Assembly (NCBI RefSeq): GCF_020622065.1
Contig: NZ_JAHRYQ010000001.1
Coordinates: 1,240,001-1,304,000 of the forward strand
Length of the DNA: 64,000 bases
From: Geothrix sp.
GTDB lineage: Bacteria; Acidobacteriota; Holophagae; Holophagales; Holophagaceae
Reading direction: 5' to 3'
Positions within the stretch are counted from its first letter, which is position 1. Every line of letters starts with the position of its first letter. The notes under the pieces are model-generated. The model had not been told where the DNA came from. It ran no database searches and saw only the letters and a program-made list of their open reading frames with translations. Below, one piece after another: positions 1-7,638 of the stretch. Made by a program: the position numbers and the translations under genes.

Positions 1-107
1 ATCGTGAGCTGGCCGAACGGAATCTGGAGGCTCACGCCGTCCACCGCGGTGAACGGCGTGGCGAGGCCGGCATGGTAGGTCTTCACCACCTGGGTGAGCT
101 CGATCAT
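1..107 (-). CDS. ABC transporter ATP-binding protein, N-terminal fragment
   Basis: Only the first 35 codons are inside the window; the gene runs off the left edge. The ATG is at 105-107. The product opens MIELTQVVKTYHAG and continues through AVDGVSLQIPFGQ, the usual first strands of an ABC ATPase of the MacB/LolD type. The Walker A loop would follow outside the window. The gene begins two bases after the stop of the FtsX-like permease, so the two should form one transporter. The family is inferred from the N-terminus alone, so the substrate cannot be read here. The nosL gene at the head of the cluster suggests a link to copper or metal handling. Confidence 0.8.
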   Translation of the reverse strand, partial: MIELTQVVKTYHAGLATPFTAVDGVSLQIPFGQLT

Positions 108-109
108 GG

Positions 110-1246
110 TCAGGACCTCATCGCGGCATCGGGGTCCACCGTGGCGGCCCGCCAACACGGCACGAGGGTGGCGGCCGTGTAGGGCAGGACCGTGAGGAAG
201 AACAGCACCCCGAGCTGATAGGCGTCCACCGTGGGGATGAGGCGGTAGCGCGGGAAGAGCACCGACCAGCCCTTGAGGGCGTGCTCGAAGAGGGAGGCGG
301 AGAAGAAGAAGACATGGCCGTAGGCGAGCAGGACGCCGGAGAGGAAGGCCGTGAGGGAGATGACGGTGCCTTCCCAGAACTTCAGCAGCAGCACATCCGA
401 GGTCTCCCAGCCGATGGATTTCAGGATGCCGATCTCTTTGCGCTCCTCGGCGGAGAGGCCCGTGGCCTTGTCCCAGGCGAAGATGACGAAGGAGAGCATG
501 GCCGAGGCCAGCACTGCCACCAGCAAGCCACCGCGCCAGTCGAAAATGGCGTCGTAAGTTCGGAGGATCTCGGATTTCAGGATGGGCCGGGCATCGGGGA
601 ACCGCTCCACGATCTTGGCGGCGATGGTGGGCAGCTCGCGGGGGTTTCCGGCGCGGACCATCAGGTCCGTGGCTTGGCCCTCGGGCAGGTTGAAGAGGGT
701 GCGGATGTCCGGCAGGGACATGATGACGAGATCCGACGACACCAGCTCGGATTCGGCGGGCAGCACCTTCTGGATGGCGAACAGCATGGGTAGGCCGGAG
801 TAGCCGCGGAGGGAGATCATGTCCCCCTCCCTCACGCGCATGCTGCGGGCCACACCCTGGCCGATGAGGACAGAATCCGCCGCCAGGCCGCCGCCCTCCT
901 GGCCCATGACGGTGAGGTTCCCCCCATAGACGGGGTCGTAGTAGTAACCCCAGACCCGCGGCGTGACCTCCCGCACCCCCCGGATGGCGCGGATGGCCTC
1001 GGCTTGGGCCGTGGGGATCGGATCGTGGCGCCCAGCCACCATGCGCTGGACCACCATCTCCGGGGCCTGGCCGAGCACCAGCCGGGCCTCGCGTTTCAAA
1101 GCTTGGACGAAGAAGATCAGTGAGGCGAGCACGGCCACCACCAGCGTGTAGACCAGGAGCAGCGACAGGTTCCGCCCCCTTCGCCTCAGCAGCGACGACA
1201 GCGCGAAATCAAGGATGTTCCGGGTGCGGCGCAGGGACGGGGGCAT
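110..1246 (-). CDS. FtsX/MacB-like ABC transporter permease
   Basis: This 378-residue membrane protein is the permease partner of the ATPase that starts two bases downstream. It has an N-terminal transmembrane helix (about residues 27-48, rich in L, V and F), a long extracytoplasmic domain, and C-terminal helices. The motif AEERKEIGILKSIGW before the C-terminal helices is typical of FtsX-domain permeases (MacB, LolC/E), which act by mechanotransmission rather than classical import. I chose the ATG at 1244-1246, preceded by GAGAT. This start overlaps the upstream small gene by 38 bases, which suggests coupled translation. The open frame extends further upstream, but that part is low-complexity shadow of the neighbouring gene. 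The substrate is unknown; the family call is firm. Confidence 0.85.
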   Translation of the reverse strand: MPPSLRRTRNILDFALSSLLRRRGRNLSLLLVYTLVVAVLASLIFFVQALKREARLVLGQAPEMVVQRMVAGRHDPIPTAQAEAIRAIRGVREVTPRVWGYYYDPVYGGNLTVMGQEGGGLAADSVLIGQGVARSMRVREGDMISLRGYSGLPMLFAIQKVLPAESELVSSDLVIMSLPDIRTLFNLPEGQATDLMVRAGNPRELPTIAAKIVERFPDARPILKSEILRTYDAIFDWRGGLLVAVLASAMLSFVIFAWDKATGLSAEERKEIGILKSIGWETSDVLLLKFWEGTVISLTAFLSGVLLAYGHVFFFSASLFEHALKGWSVLFPRYRLIPTVDAYQLGVLFFLTVLPYTAATLVPCWRAATVDPDAAMRS

Positions 1247-1538
1247 GAGATCTCGTGGGAAAGGCGGGCGGCGGCACCAGGGAACCGGAGGGGAAGTGCT
1301 CCAGGCCCAGGGGGTGATCCTGGAAAGCGGCGTGGCGGTCGGCCATGGCTGGGTGGCGGGTGTAGCGGGCTTCGGTGAAGAGGCAGAGGTCCGTGAGGCC
1401 CAGTTCCTGAACAAGGATCTGGCTGGGCTGGCGCTGGAGGAGGGCAGGCCCTTCCTGCACCCGCGCATGGAGGAGGGCCGCCGCGAGCAGGCCGACCTGG
1501 GCGCCCGTCAGGATCAGGAAGAGGGTGGATTTGCGCAC
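1209..1538 (-). CDS. small membrane-anchored protein of the NosL transporter cassette
   Basis: A 109-residue product starting at GTG 1536-1538, ten bases after nosL. It begins MRKSTLFLILTGAQVGLLAA, a basic end followed by a hydrophobic stretch of about 18 residues that could be a signal anchor. The rest is polar, with a proline- and histidine-rich tail (PVPAPHPEHP). No family is recognised. Its position between nosL and an FtsX-type permease, with a 38-base overlap into the permease, supports it being a real gene. The overlap and the low-complexity tail leave some doubt about the C-terminus. A small accessory subunit or a metal-handling peptide is possible, but this is only inference from position. 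Confidence 0.55.
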   Translation of the reverse strand: MRKSTLFLILTGAQVGLLAAALLHARVQEGPALLQRQPSQILVQELGLTDLCLFTEARYTRHPAMADRHAAFQDHPLGLEHFPSGSLVPPPAFPTRSHAPVPAPHPEHP

Positions 1539-1548
1539 GGCGGGGAGC

Positions 1549-2004
1549 CTACTCCAGGGCTTTGAGGACAGCGGGCGTGACCTCCTGGAATCCCAGGATC
1601 CGCTGCCCCTTGTGATCCTTGAGGAAGTCGCGTGCATCGGCTTCGGATGCGAAGGGCACGAGCTCCCTTCCCATGGGGCCCATGACATCGCTGCCCATCG
1701 CGTAGAAGGCCTTCCGGCCATCGATGGGGGCGAGGCCGTAGTAGTCCTTCACCCGGATCGAAACGATGTCGGCCGCTTTCCGGCGCGGGGCGTAGCGGCC
1801 CAGGTCCAGCAGGCAGGTGAAGAGATCCTTCGGCCCGTCGAACCAGGCCGTGGTGCCGTCCTTGAAGCTGATGACCGAGGCCCAGTCGGGGAAATTCGCC
1901 ACGAACATGCCGCACACGGCGCAGTTGCCCTGGGGCTCGGGGGGGGGCGCGGGGGCCGCCGCGAGACCGGCCGCCAGGGCCGCGGCGAGAGCGAGGGCGC
2001 GCAT
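1549..2004 (-). CDS. nosL: NosL-family copper-binding protein
   Basis: A 151-residue exported protein. The first 20 residues (MRALALAAALAAGLAAAPAP) look like a signal peptide. After it comes the NosL hallmark NCAVCGMFV, with C28, C31 and M33 as likely Cu(I) ligands, then a conserved region including ASVISFKDGTTAWFDG. NosL is known as a copper-binding accessory protein of nitrous oxide reductase clusters, and relatives occur with ABC transporters outside nos loci. There is no nosZ here. It is the first gene of a minus-strand set with a small protein, an FtsX-like permease and an ATPase. The ATG has GGAGACCT just upstream. No lipobox cysteine is seen, unlike many NosL proteins. Confidence 0.85.
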   Translation of the reverse strand: MRALALAAALAAGLAAAPAPPPEPQGNCAVCGMFVANFPDWASVISFKDGTTAWFDGPKDLFTCLLDLGRYAPRRKAADIVSIRVKDYYGLAPIDGRKAFYAMGSDVMGPMGRELVPFASEADARDFLKDHKGQRILGFQEVTPAVLKALE

Positions 2005-2042
2005 GGCAGGTCTCCTGAGAATCGATGAAACGAGGGAGGCGA

Positions 2043-2456
2043 TCACGAAAGCATGCCAGGAGTCGGGGCCGGAGGGGGGCATGCCTGCCGCATGGACTTG
2101 TACCGGGAGGTGGTGATGAGCTGGATGACACCCTCCCAGTCGAGGTGATTCTTGACGAAAAAGGCGTCCAGGCCGGCTTTCCGTGCGGCCTCCCGGTATT
2201 CCGGAAGATCGTGGGCGGTGCAGATGGCCACCGGAATCTCCGGGTAGTCCCGATGGATGGTCTCCACCAGATCCAGGCCCGTGCCATCGGGAAGGCAGAG
2301 GTCCACCAGAACGGCTTCAGGGCGGGTTTCCCGGAGCCTCTGCCGCCCCTGGGCCAGGTTTTCGGCCTCATAGAAGCTCAAATCGGGGAAATGACGGCTC
2401 AGCGAATCCCGGAGGTACCGCCGGAACAACTGGTTGTCTTCCACGATCAGTACCAT
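2043..2456 (-). CDS. single-domain response regulator (receiver only)
   Basis: A 137-residue CheY-like receiver with no output domain. E6 and D7 form the acidic pair, D52 in VDLCLPDG is the predicted phosphorylation site, T79 lies in ICTAHD and a lysine in FFVKNH completes the active site. A short tail of about 15 proline-rich residues follows. It lies between nosL and the NarL-type regulator on the opposite strand. Its upstream region (2457-2703) is shared with that regulator and carries a 20-bp palindrome, so both may be controlled together. A role in relaying phosphate from the PAS kinase at 3356-5191 is possible but not shown. Confidence 0.85.
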   Translation of the reverse strand: MVLIVEDNQLFRRYLRDSLSRHFPDLSFYEAENLAQGRQRLRETRPEAVLVDLCLPDGTGLDLVETIHRDYPEIPVAICTAHDLPEYREAARKAGLDAFFVKNHLDWEGVIQLITTSRYKSMRQACPPPAPTPGMLS

Positions 2457-2581
2457 GGGGTCTCATTTCAACTCGGCGCCGCCAGAATTCCGGCGAGCCT
2501 GGTCCAAGAGAGGCGTGTAGCGGGATTAGCGCACATGCGCACCCGCAGGTCTCCATAGTGGGTCCCGGGGAAAGGCGGGCG

Positions 2582-2601
2582 AATGGGGGGTACCCCCCAT
2601 T
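2582..2601. promoter_or_regulatory. 20-bp perfect palindrome in a divergent control region
   Basis: The sequence AATGGGGGGTACCCCCCATT is a perfect palindrome centred on GTAC. It sits in the 247-bp region between two divergent response-regulator genes, 103 bases before the start of the NarL-type gene. A related run, GGGTGGGAACTCCCC, follows closely. The symmetry suits a dimeric regulator such as a LuxR/NarL-type protein, possibly the one encoded at 2704. The binding protein is inferred, not known. Confidence 0.5.
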
Positions 2602-2703
2602 GGTCGGGTGGGAACTCCCCATATCCACTTTTCATAATGACTAGGCAATTCGGCCCTGGTCCCGCTAGGCTGTGGCGATACGCACGACGGGATCGAGAGT
2701 GGC

Positions 2704-3366
2704 ATGGCCCAAGAACAGCGATATCGCCTCGTCATCGCGGAGGATCACACCATCCTCCGGGAAGGGCTGAAGGCATTGCTGAGTTCGCGACCGGATCTCG
2801 AGGTGGTGGGGGAGGCGGCCGACGGGCGCGAGGCGGTGCGGTGGGCGCAGGAGCTGACCCCCGATCTCATGATGCTGGACCTTTCCATGCCCCGGTCCAA
2901 CGGGCTGGAAGCCCTGAAGGAGATCAAGCGCATCAGCCCCCAGACCAAGGTCTTGGTCCTGACAGTCCACAAGACTGAGGACTATGTGTTCACCGCGCTC
3001 CAGGCCGGGGCGGACGGCTATGTGCTGAAGGATTCGTCTGCATCGGAGCTGATGCTGGCCGTGCGCAGCGTGCTGAACGGCGAGCGGTACCTTGGGCCCG
3101 CCATCGCTTCGACCGTGGTGTCGGGCTACCTGGGGGCCAAGGATGCCACCGCCCTCCGTCCCGCCTTCGATGAACTCTCCACCCGGGAGCGGGAGGTCCT
3201 GAAGCTCATCGCGGAGGGCTACCGCACGAAGGACATCGCGGAGTACCTCTGCATCAGCCCCAAGACCGTGGAAAAGCACCGGGCCAACCTGATGGACCGG
3301 CTCAAGCTGCATACGGTGTCCGCCTTGACCACCTACGCCATCGAGAAGGGGCTCGTCACGAAGTGA
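2704..3366 (+). CDS. NarL/FixJ-family response regulator
   Basis: A 220-residue two-domain regulator. Residues 8-125 form the receiver, with D59 (MMLDLSMP) the likely phosphorylation site and K in YVLKDSS. Residues about 150-215 form a LuxR-type helix-turn-helix: LSTREREVLKLIAEG, then TKDIAEYLCISPKTVEKHR. It should bind DNA as a dimer when phosphorylated. The histidine kinase on the opposite strand ends inside its last 11 bases, so the pair is convergent and very probably cognate, since HisKA_3 kinases usually pair with NarL-type regulators. The ATG start gives the standard family length. Confidence 0.93.
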   Translation: MAQEQRYRLVIAEDHTILREGLKALLSSRPDLEVVGEAADGREAVRWAQELTPDLMMLDLSMPRSNGLEALKEIKRISPQTKVLVLTVHKTEDYVFTALQAGADGYVLKDSSASELMLAVRSVLNGERYLGPAIASTVVSGYLGAKDATALRPAFDELSTREREVLKLIAEGYRTKDIAEYLCISPKTVEKHRANLMDRLKLHTVSALTTYAIEKGLVTK

Positions 3367-5191
3367 CGGGTTCTCCTTCGGAGGTGGGCCACCGGGCGAT
3401 GATCATGGTGCCCTCGCCCTCGGTGGAGGTGAGGATGAGCGAGCCGCCGAACAGTTCGGCCCGCTCCCGCATGGAGGCCAGGCCGAAGCCCGTCGTGCCA
3501 CCGTCGCGCCGGGTGACGGCGAGGTCGAAGCCCACACCGTTGTCCCAGATCATGAGCTGGAGGTCGTGGAGGACCTGCCTCAGGACGATGGTGATCTTGT
3601 CGGCTTGGCTGTGCTTGGCCGCATTGTTCATCGCCTCCTGGAGGATGCGGAACACATTCGTCCGGAGGAGGTCGGGGACTTCGAACTCCTCGACCTCGAT
3701 GACCTTCTCCACCTGGATGTGGGGGTAGGTCCCCTGGAATTCCCGCACGAACCAGGCGATGGTGGCCAGCAGCCCGAGGTCGTCGAGGGTGGATGGGCGC
3801 AGGGCCATGGAAATGCGGCGGACCTCTTCGACCGAGGCCTGGATCACGGGAATGACCGCCTGCAGGGACTGGGCCTGGCGCCCGCCTGCCGGGGGCCACT
3901 CGTCGCTGTCCAGGACGCGCTCGACCATGAACTTGATGGCGCTCAGGGATTGGCCGATGCTGTCGTGCAGCTCGCGGGCGACGCGCTGGCGCTCGCTCTC
4001 CTGGGCCGTGAGCAGACGGGCCGAGAGGCGGTGCAGGGCCTCGCGGGAATCGCGGAGGGCCTGTTCGGCCTTGTGCCGTTCGGTGATGTCCTGGATGTTC
4101 GCCAGGAGTGCGTTTTCGCCCCGGTACCGGATGAGGATGCTGCGACCGCTGATCCAGCGAGTCTCCCCGGTGGAGGTGATGATGCGGCATTCGTAGTCCT
4201 GGGAAGGGCCCGACCCCAGGAATCTTCGCCGCCAGATCTCCTGGACGGTGGGCCAGTCGTCGGGATGGACGATGTCGGCGACATCCATGGCCTCCAGGTC
4301 GGAAGGCGACCGTCCCACCATCTGGAAGAACTTCTGGTTGGCGAACTCCAGCTTGCCGTTGCGGTAGATGAAGATTCCGGTGGGGGAGTTCTCCACGACG
4401 GTGCTGTATTTCTCTTCGGAGTAGCGCAGCTCCTCCTCGGCCTTCTTGCGTTCGGTCGTATCGATGAAGGTGTAGACGAATCCCGCGACGGATCCGTCGG
4501 CCCGCCAGATGGGAGAGCAGGTGAGGTAGGCCGGAAACCAGGTGTCGTCGCGGCGCACGGCCCGCACTTCGCCCGACCAGCCCTTCACAGCTCCGAAGGA
4601 CGACAGACCCTGGCGCACGGCCGCTGCGCTGAATGCGGTCACCTTGGCCAGCGTCTCGCCGCGGACTTCCTCCTCTGTCCACCCGAACATCCGCTCGGCG
4701 AATTGATTCCAGTAGAGGATGACGCCGTGCTTTCCGGTGGCCACCACGCCCTGCTGGACCACGGCCAGGATCCTGGCCTGGAACTGGATCCGCTCGTCGG
4801 CCTTGGTCCGCTCCATGGCCTCGGCCATGATCCGCTCCTTGGCATCGTTGCGGATGAACTCGTTGGTGGCCTGCACCTCCCTCAGGGCCCGTTCGGTCTC
4901 CGCCTTGGCCAGGAGGTGGCGGACCATGGGCTTGATGAGCAGGTAGTACATGGAGGGGAAGCAGACGAGGATGAGGGTCCCGGAATCCACGAACGCCATG
5001 GTCAGGTGGTCGTCCAGGAACAGGGGCTCCAGGGCCACCATGATGGTGAGTTCGGTGATGACGATGATCGCCGACACGATCAGGAAGGACCGGATCACGC
5101 CCCGCGTGAGGGATGTGGGCGGTGGATTCTCCACCGGCGGCGGTGTCGGCCGGATGGGAAGGGGGGAGGGCGCTCGGCGCGGGGCAGTCAC
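3356..5191 (-). CDS. membrane sensor histidine kinase, PAS-PAS-HisKA_3-HATPase
   Basis: A 611-residue sensor kinase. A proline-rich cytoplasmic start is followed by two transmembrane helices (about 32-58 and 68-87), a coiled coil (95-135), a PAS domain (137-250), a second PAS domain (260-375), a HisKA_3 dimerisation domain with phosphorylated H409 in ARELHDSIGQSL, and a HATPase domain (about 510-605) with DNGVGFD and GFGLASMRERA. The last 11 bases overlap the convergent NarL-type regulator, its likely partner. PAS domains often bind flavin, haem or small ligands, but no ligand residue is decisive here. The start is GTG at 5189-5191, 30 bases after the FKBP gene, so the two may share a transcript. 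Confidence 0.93.
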   Translation of the reverse strand: MTAPRRAPSPLPIRPTPPPVENPPPTSLTRGVIRSFLIVSAIIVITELTIMVALEPLFLDDHLTMAFVDSGTLILVCFPSMYYLLIKPMVRHLLAKAETERALREVQATNEFIRNDAKERIMAEAMERTKADERIQFQARILAVVQQGVVATGKHGVILYWNQFAERMFGWTEEEVRGETLAKVTAFSAAAVRQGLSSFGAVKGWSGEVRAVRRDDTWFPAYLTCSPIWRADGSVAGFVYTFIDTTERKKAEEELRYSEEKYSTVVENSPTGIFIYRNGKLEFANQKFFQMVGRSPSDLEAMDVADIVHPDDWPTVQEIWRRRFLGSGPSQDYECRIITSTGETRWISGRSILIRYRGENALLANIQDITERHKAEQALRDSREALHRLSARLLTAQESERQRVARELHDSIGQSLSAIKFMVERVLDSDEWPPAGGRQAQSLQAVIPVIQASVEEVRRISMALRPSTLDDLGLLATIAWFVREFQGTYPHIQVEKVIEVEEFEVPDLLRTNVFRILQEAMNNAAKHSQADKITIVLRQVLHDLQLMIWDNGVGFDLAVTRRDGGTTGFGLASMRERAELFGGSLILTSTEGEGTMIIARWPTSEGEPVTS

Positions 5192-5221
5192 GGATGACCT
5201 CGGATGGTGGAAATCCTCGGG

Positions 5222-5656
5222 CTAGCGGATGTCGACGAGATCCAACTCGAAGAGCAGCGTGGCTCCGGGAGGGATGTCGTCACCGATCTCGTGGGGGGCG
5301 TAACCGAGGGCGGGGGGCACCCGGAGCAGGCGCTTCCCGCCCTGCCTCATGGTCGCAAGGCCTTCGTCCCACCCCTTGATGACCCGGCCGACGCCGAGGG
5401 GGAAGGTGGCGGGATAACCCCGCTTGCGCGTGTCGAGGAAGAGGCGCCCCTTCTGGCCGCTCTCCTCCACCCAGCCCAAGGCCTCGACCACGCAGGTCTG
5501 GCCGATCCGCGGGGAGGGGCCGCTCCCAGGGGCGAGGTCCGCGATCCCCAGGCCGCTTGGGGAGGTGGACAGGTGCGGTGCGGAGGCCTGAGGGGTACGG
5601 CACCCGTAGACGGAGACGAGCAGGAGGACGGACAGGCAGGCGATGCTGGCGCGCAT
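5222..5656 (-). CDS. FKBP-type peptidyl-prolyl isomerase lipoprotein
   Basis: A 144-residue exported proline isomerase. The N-terminus is a lipoprotein signal ending VSVYGC, with C19 the predicted lipidated residue, so it should be anchored in the periplasm. The FKBP fold covers about residues 45-144, with VIKGWDEGLATMRQGGKR, then RVPPALGYAP and PPGATLLFELDLVDI, all characteristic of the family. It catalyses cis-trans isomerisation of peptidyl-proline bonds in folding envelope proteins. It lies 30 bases ahead of the histidine kinase and 122 bases after the acyl-CoA synthetase on the same strand. The length is short, so this is a single-domain form without the MIP dimerisation helix. Confidence 0.92.
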   Translation of the reverse strand: MRASIACLSVLLLVSVYGCRTPQASAPHLSTSPSGLGIADLAPGSGPSPRIGQTCVVEALGWVEESGQKGRLFLDTRKRGYPATFPLGVGRVIKGWDEGLATMRQGGKRLLRVPPALGYAPHEIGDDIPPGATLLFELDLVDIR

Positions 5657-5778
5657 GGAAGAACTCCCTGGGCTGGATGGACCGTCCAGCCTATCAGAGG
5701 TGGCTCCCGGGCGGTTTCAGGGGGAGCTGGCCGGGGTAGGGATTTTCCCCAGGGCCGGCCAGTGCCCGTAGGCCCCGA

Positions 5779-7605
5779 TCAGCCCTTGAGCTCGGTGTAC
5801 ATCCCCTCGATCTGCTCGGCGTACATCTGATTCACGACCCGCCGCTTCACCTTGAGGGAGGGCGTCAGCTGACCGCCTTCGAGGGTCATCTCCTGATCCA
5901 GCAGGACGATTTTCTTGACGCGCTCGTAGTTGGAGAGGTGTTCGTTCACCCGCTCGACGCGGCTGCCCACCTTGGCCACCACGAGCGGGTTCTTGATGAG
6001 CTCGGCGTGGGACTTGAAGGTGATCTTCTTGTAGCCTGCCCACCGCACCAGGCTGTCGAAATTGGGCACGATGAGCGCGGTGATGAAGTTGCGCTGGTCA
6101 CCGATGAGCACGGCTTGCGAGATGTACTTGTCCACCTTGAGCTGGTTCTCGATGGGCTGGGGGGCCACCTTCTTGCCCCCGCTCGTGACGATGAGCTCTT
6201 TCTTCCGGTCGGTGATGTACAGACGCCCCTCGTCGTCGAAGTGCCCGATGTCGCCGGTGTGGAAGTAGCCGTCGGCATCGATGGCTTCCTGGGTGGCTTT
6301 CTCGTTGTTCCAGTACCCCACCATGATGTTCGGCCCCTGGCAGAGGATCTCGCCATCTTCCGCGATCTTCACGAAGGGGCGGCCGTTCCATTCCTTGTAG
6401 AGCGGGCGGCCCACGCAGCCGGGGATGACCTCGCCGAAGCGGTTCACGGTGATGATCGGGCTGGTCTCGGTCAGGCCGTATCCCTCGAGGATGGGGATGC
6501 CGAGGATCCAGAAGAACTCCATGATCTTTCCGCCGAGGGGGGCGCCGCCGCTGACGGCGATCTTCAGCCGGCCCCCGGTGCGCTGGCGGATCTTCTCGAA
6601 GACGACGGCCTTCGCCGTGCGGTACCACATGCCCTTCCAGGAGGGGGGCTCCTGGCCCTTCAGCAGGTAGGGCACCGCCTGGCGGCCCGCCAGCATGGCC
6701 CAGTGGAAGATCAGGCGCTTGATGAAGCTGCCGGAGGACACCGCGTCGTAGATCTTCGCGAAGATCTTCTCGTAGATGCGGGGGACCGAGGCCATGAGCG
6801 TGGGTCGCACTTCCAGCATGTCGGCCGCGACGGTGTTGACGCTCTCCGCGTAGTAGATGGAGGCGCCGACATGAAACCACAGGAAGTGGCCGGCCATGCG
6901 CTCGAAGATGTGGGTGAGCGGCAGGAAGCTCAGGGCCCGCTCGTTGTCGGTGATGTTGGCCACCGTGGCCCGGCCCGCGAGGACATTGGATACGAGGTTG
7001 CCGTGCGTGAGGATGGCGCCTTTGGGGTCGCCTGTGGTGCCGGAGGTGTAGATGAGGGTGAGGATGTCCGAGGCTTTCCTCTGCTCGCCCCAGGCGCGGA
7101 CTTCCGGACGACGGGCCTCCATGGCCAGGCCTTCCCGCTGGAGATCCGACCAGAGGAGGAGGTTCCGGCTGGCCACCGCCGGAAGCTCGCCATCGATCAG
7201 CACGGCGGCCTCCAGAGCCGGCAGCTCGTCCCAGTGGGCCAGCACCTTGTCGAGCTGTTCGCGAGTGGAGCAGAGCACCCACCGGGATTGGCTGTCCTTC
7301 AGGATATAGGCCGCCTGGTCGGCGTTCAGGGTGGCGTAGATGGTCACATCGGGGGTGCCCAGGATGGCGCAGGCGTAATCGGCGATGGCCCACTCCGGGC
7401 GGTTTTCCGACATGAACGCCACCCGGTCTCCGGGTTTGAGGCCGCGGGCGGCCATGGCCAGAGCCAAACGCTCGACCCGGGCCACGATCTCGGCGTGGGA
7501 AATGGGTTCGTAGACGCCATTGCGCTTCGCGGCGAGGGCGTCAGGAAGGTTCTTCTCTGCGGCCGTATAGAAAAGCTGGGCAATGGTTTCGATGGGCTGG
7601 GCCAC
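5779..7605 (-). CDS. long-chain acyl-CoA synthetase (AMP-forming)
   Basis: A 608-residue enzyme of the ANL superfamily that activates fatty acids to acyl-CoA through an acyl-AMP intermediate. Seen motifs are the phosphate-binding loop IYTSGTTGDPKG (about residues 185-196), GYGLTETSP, the TGDIG aspartate motif, and DRKKELIVTSGGKKVAP near the C-terminal hinge, as in the FadD15/plant LACS branch. I place the start at GTG 7603-7605 because CGGAG lies five bases upstream; the longer frame reading from 7692 is antisense to the xerC start. Its start is only 33 bases from the divergent xerC start, so its promoter must sit close to or inside the neighbour. Chain-length preference cannot be read. Confidence 0.92.
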   Translation of the reverse strand: MAQPIETIAQLFYTAAEKNLPDALAAKRNGVYEPISHAEIVARVERLALAMAARGLKPGDRVAFMSENRPEWAIADYACAILGTPDVTIYATLNADQAAYILKDSQSRWVLCSTREQLDKVLAHWDELPALEAAVLIDGELPAVASRNLLLWSDLQREGLAMEARRPEVRAWGEQRKASDILTLIYTSGTTGDPKGAILTHGNLVSNVLAGRATVANITDNERALSFLPLTHIFERMAGHFLWFHVGASIYYAESVNTVAADMLEVRPTLMASVPRIYEKIFAKIYDAVSSGSFIKRLIFHWAMLAGRQAVPYLLKGQEPPSWKGMWYRTAKAVVFEKIRQRTGGRLKIAVSGGAPLGGKIMEFFWILGIPILEGYGLTETSPIITVNRFGEVIPGCVGRPLYKEWNGRPFVKIAEDGEILCQGPNIMVGYWNNEKATQEAIDADGYFHTGDIGHFDDEGRLYITDRKKELIVTSGGKKVAPQPIENQLKVDKYISQAVLIGDQRNFITALIVPNFDSLVRWAGYKKITFKSHAELIKNPLVVAKVGSRVERVNEHLSNYERVKKIVLLDQEMTLEGGQLTPSLKVKRRVVNQMYAEQIEGMYTELKG

Positions 7606-7638
7606 AATGACTCCGAAACACTTGGGGGATGTGAAGGC

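Noticed and set aside
5938-7638. An N-terminal extension of the XerC frame
   Set aside because: It is the antisense shadow of the acyl-CoA synthetase gene; the XerC fold begins at the ATG at 7639.
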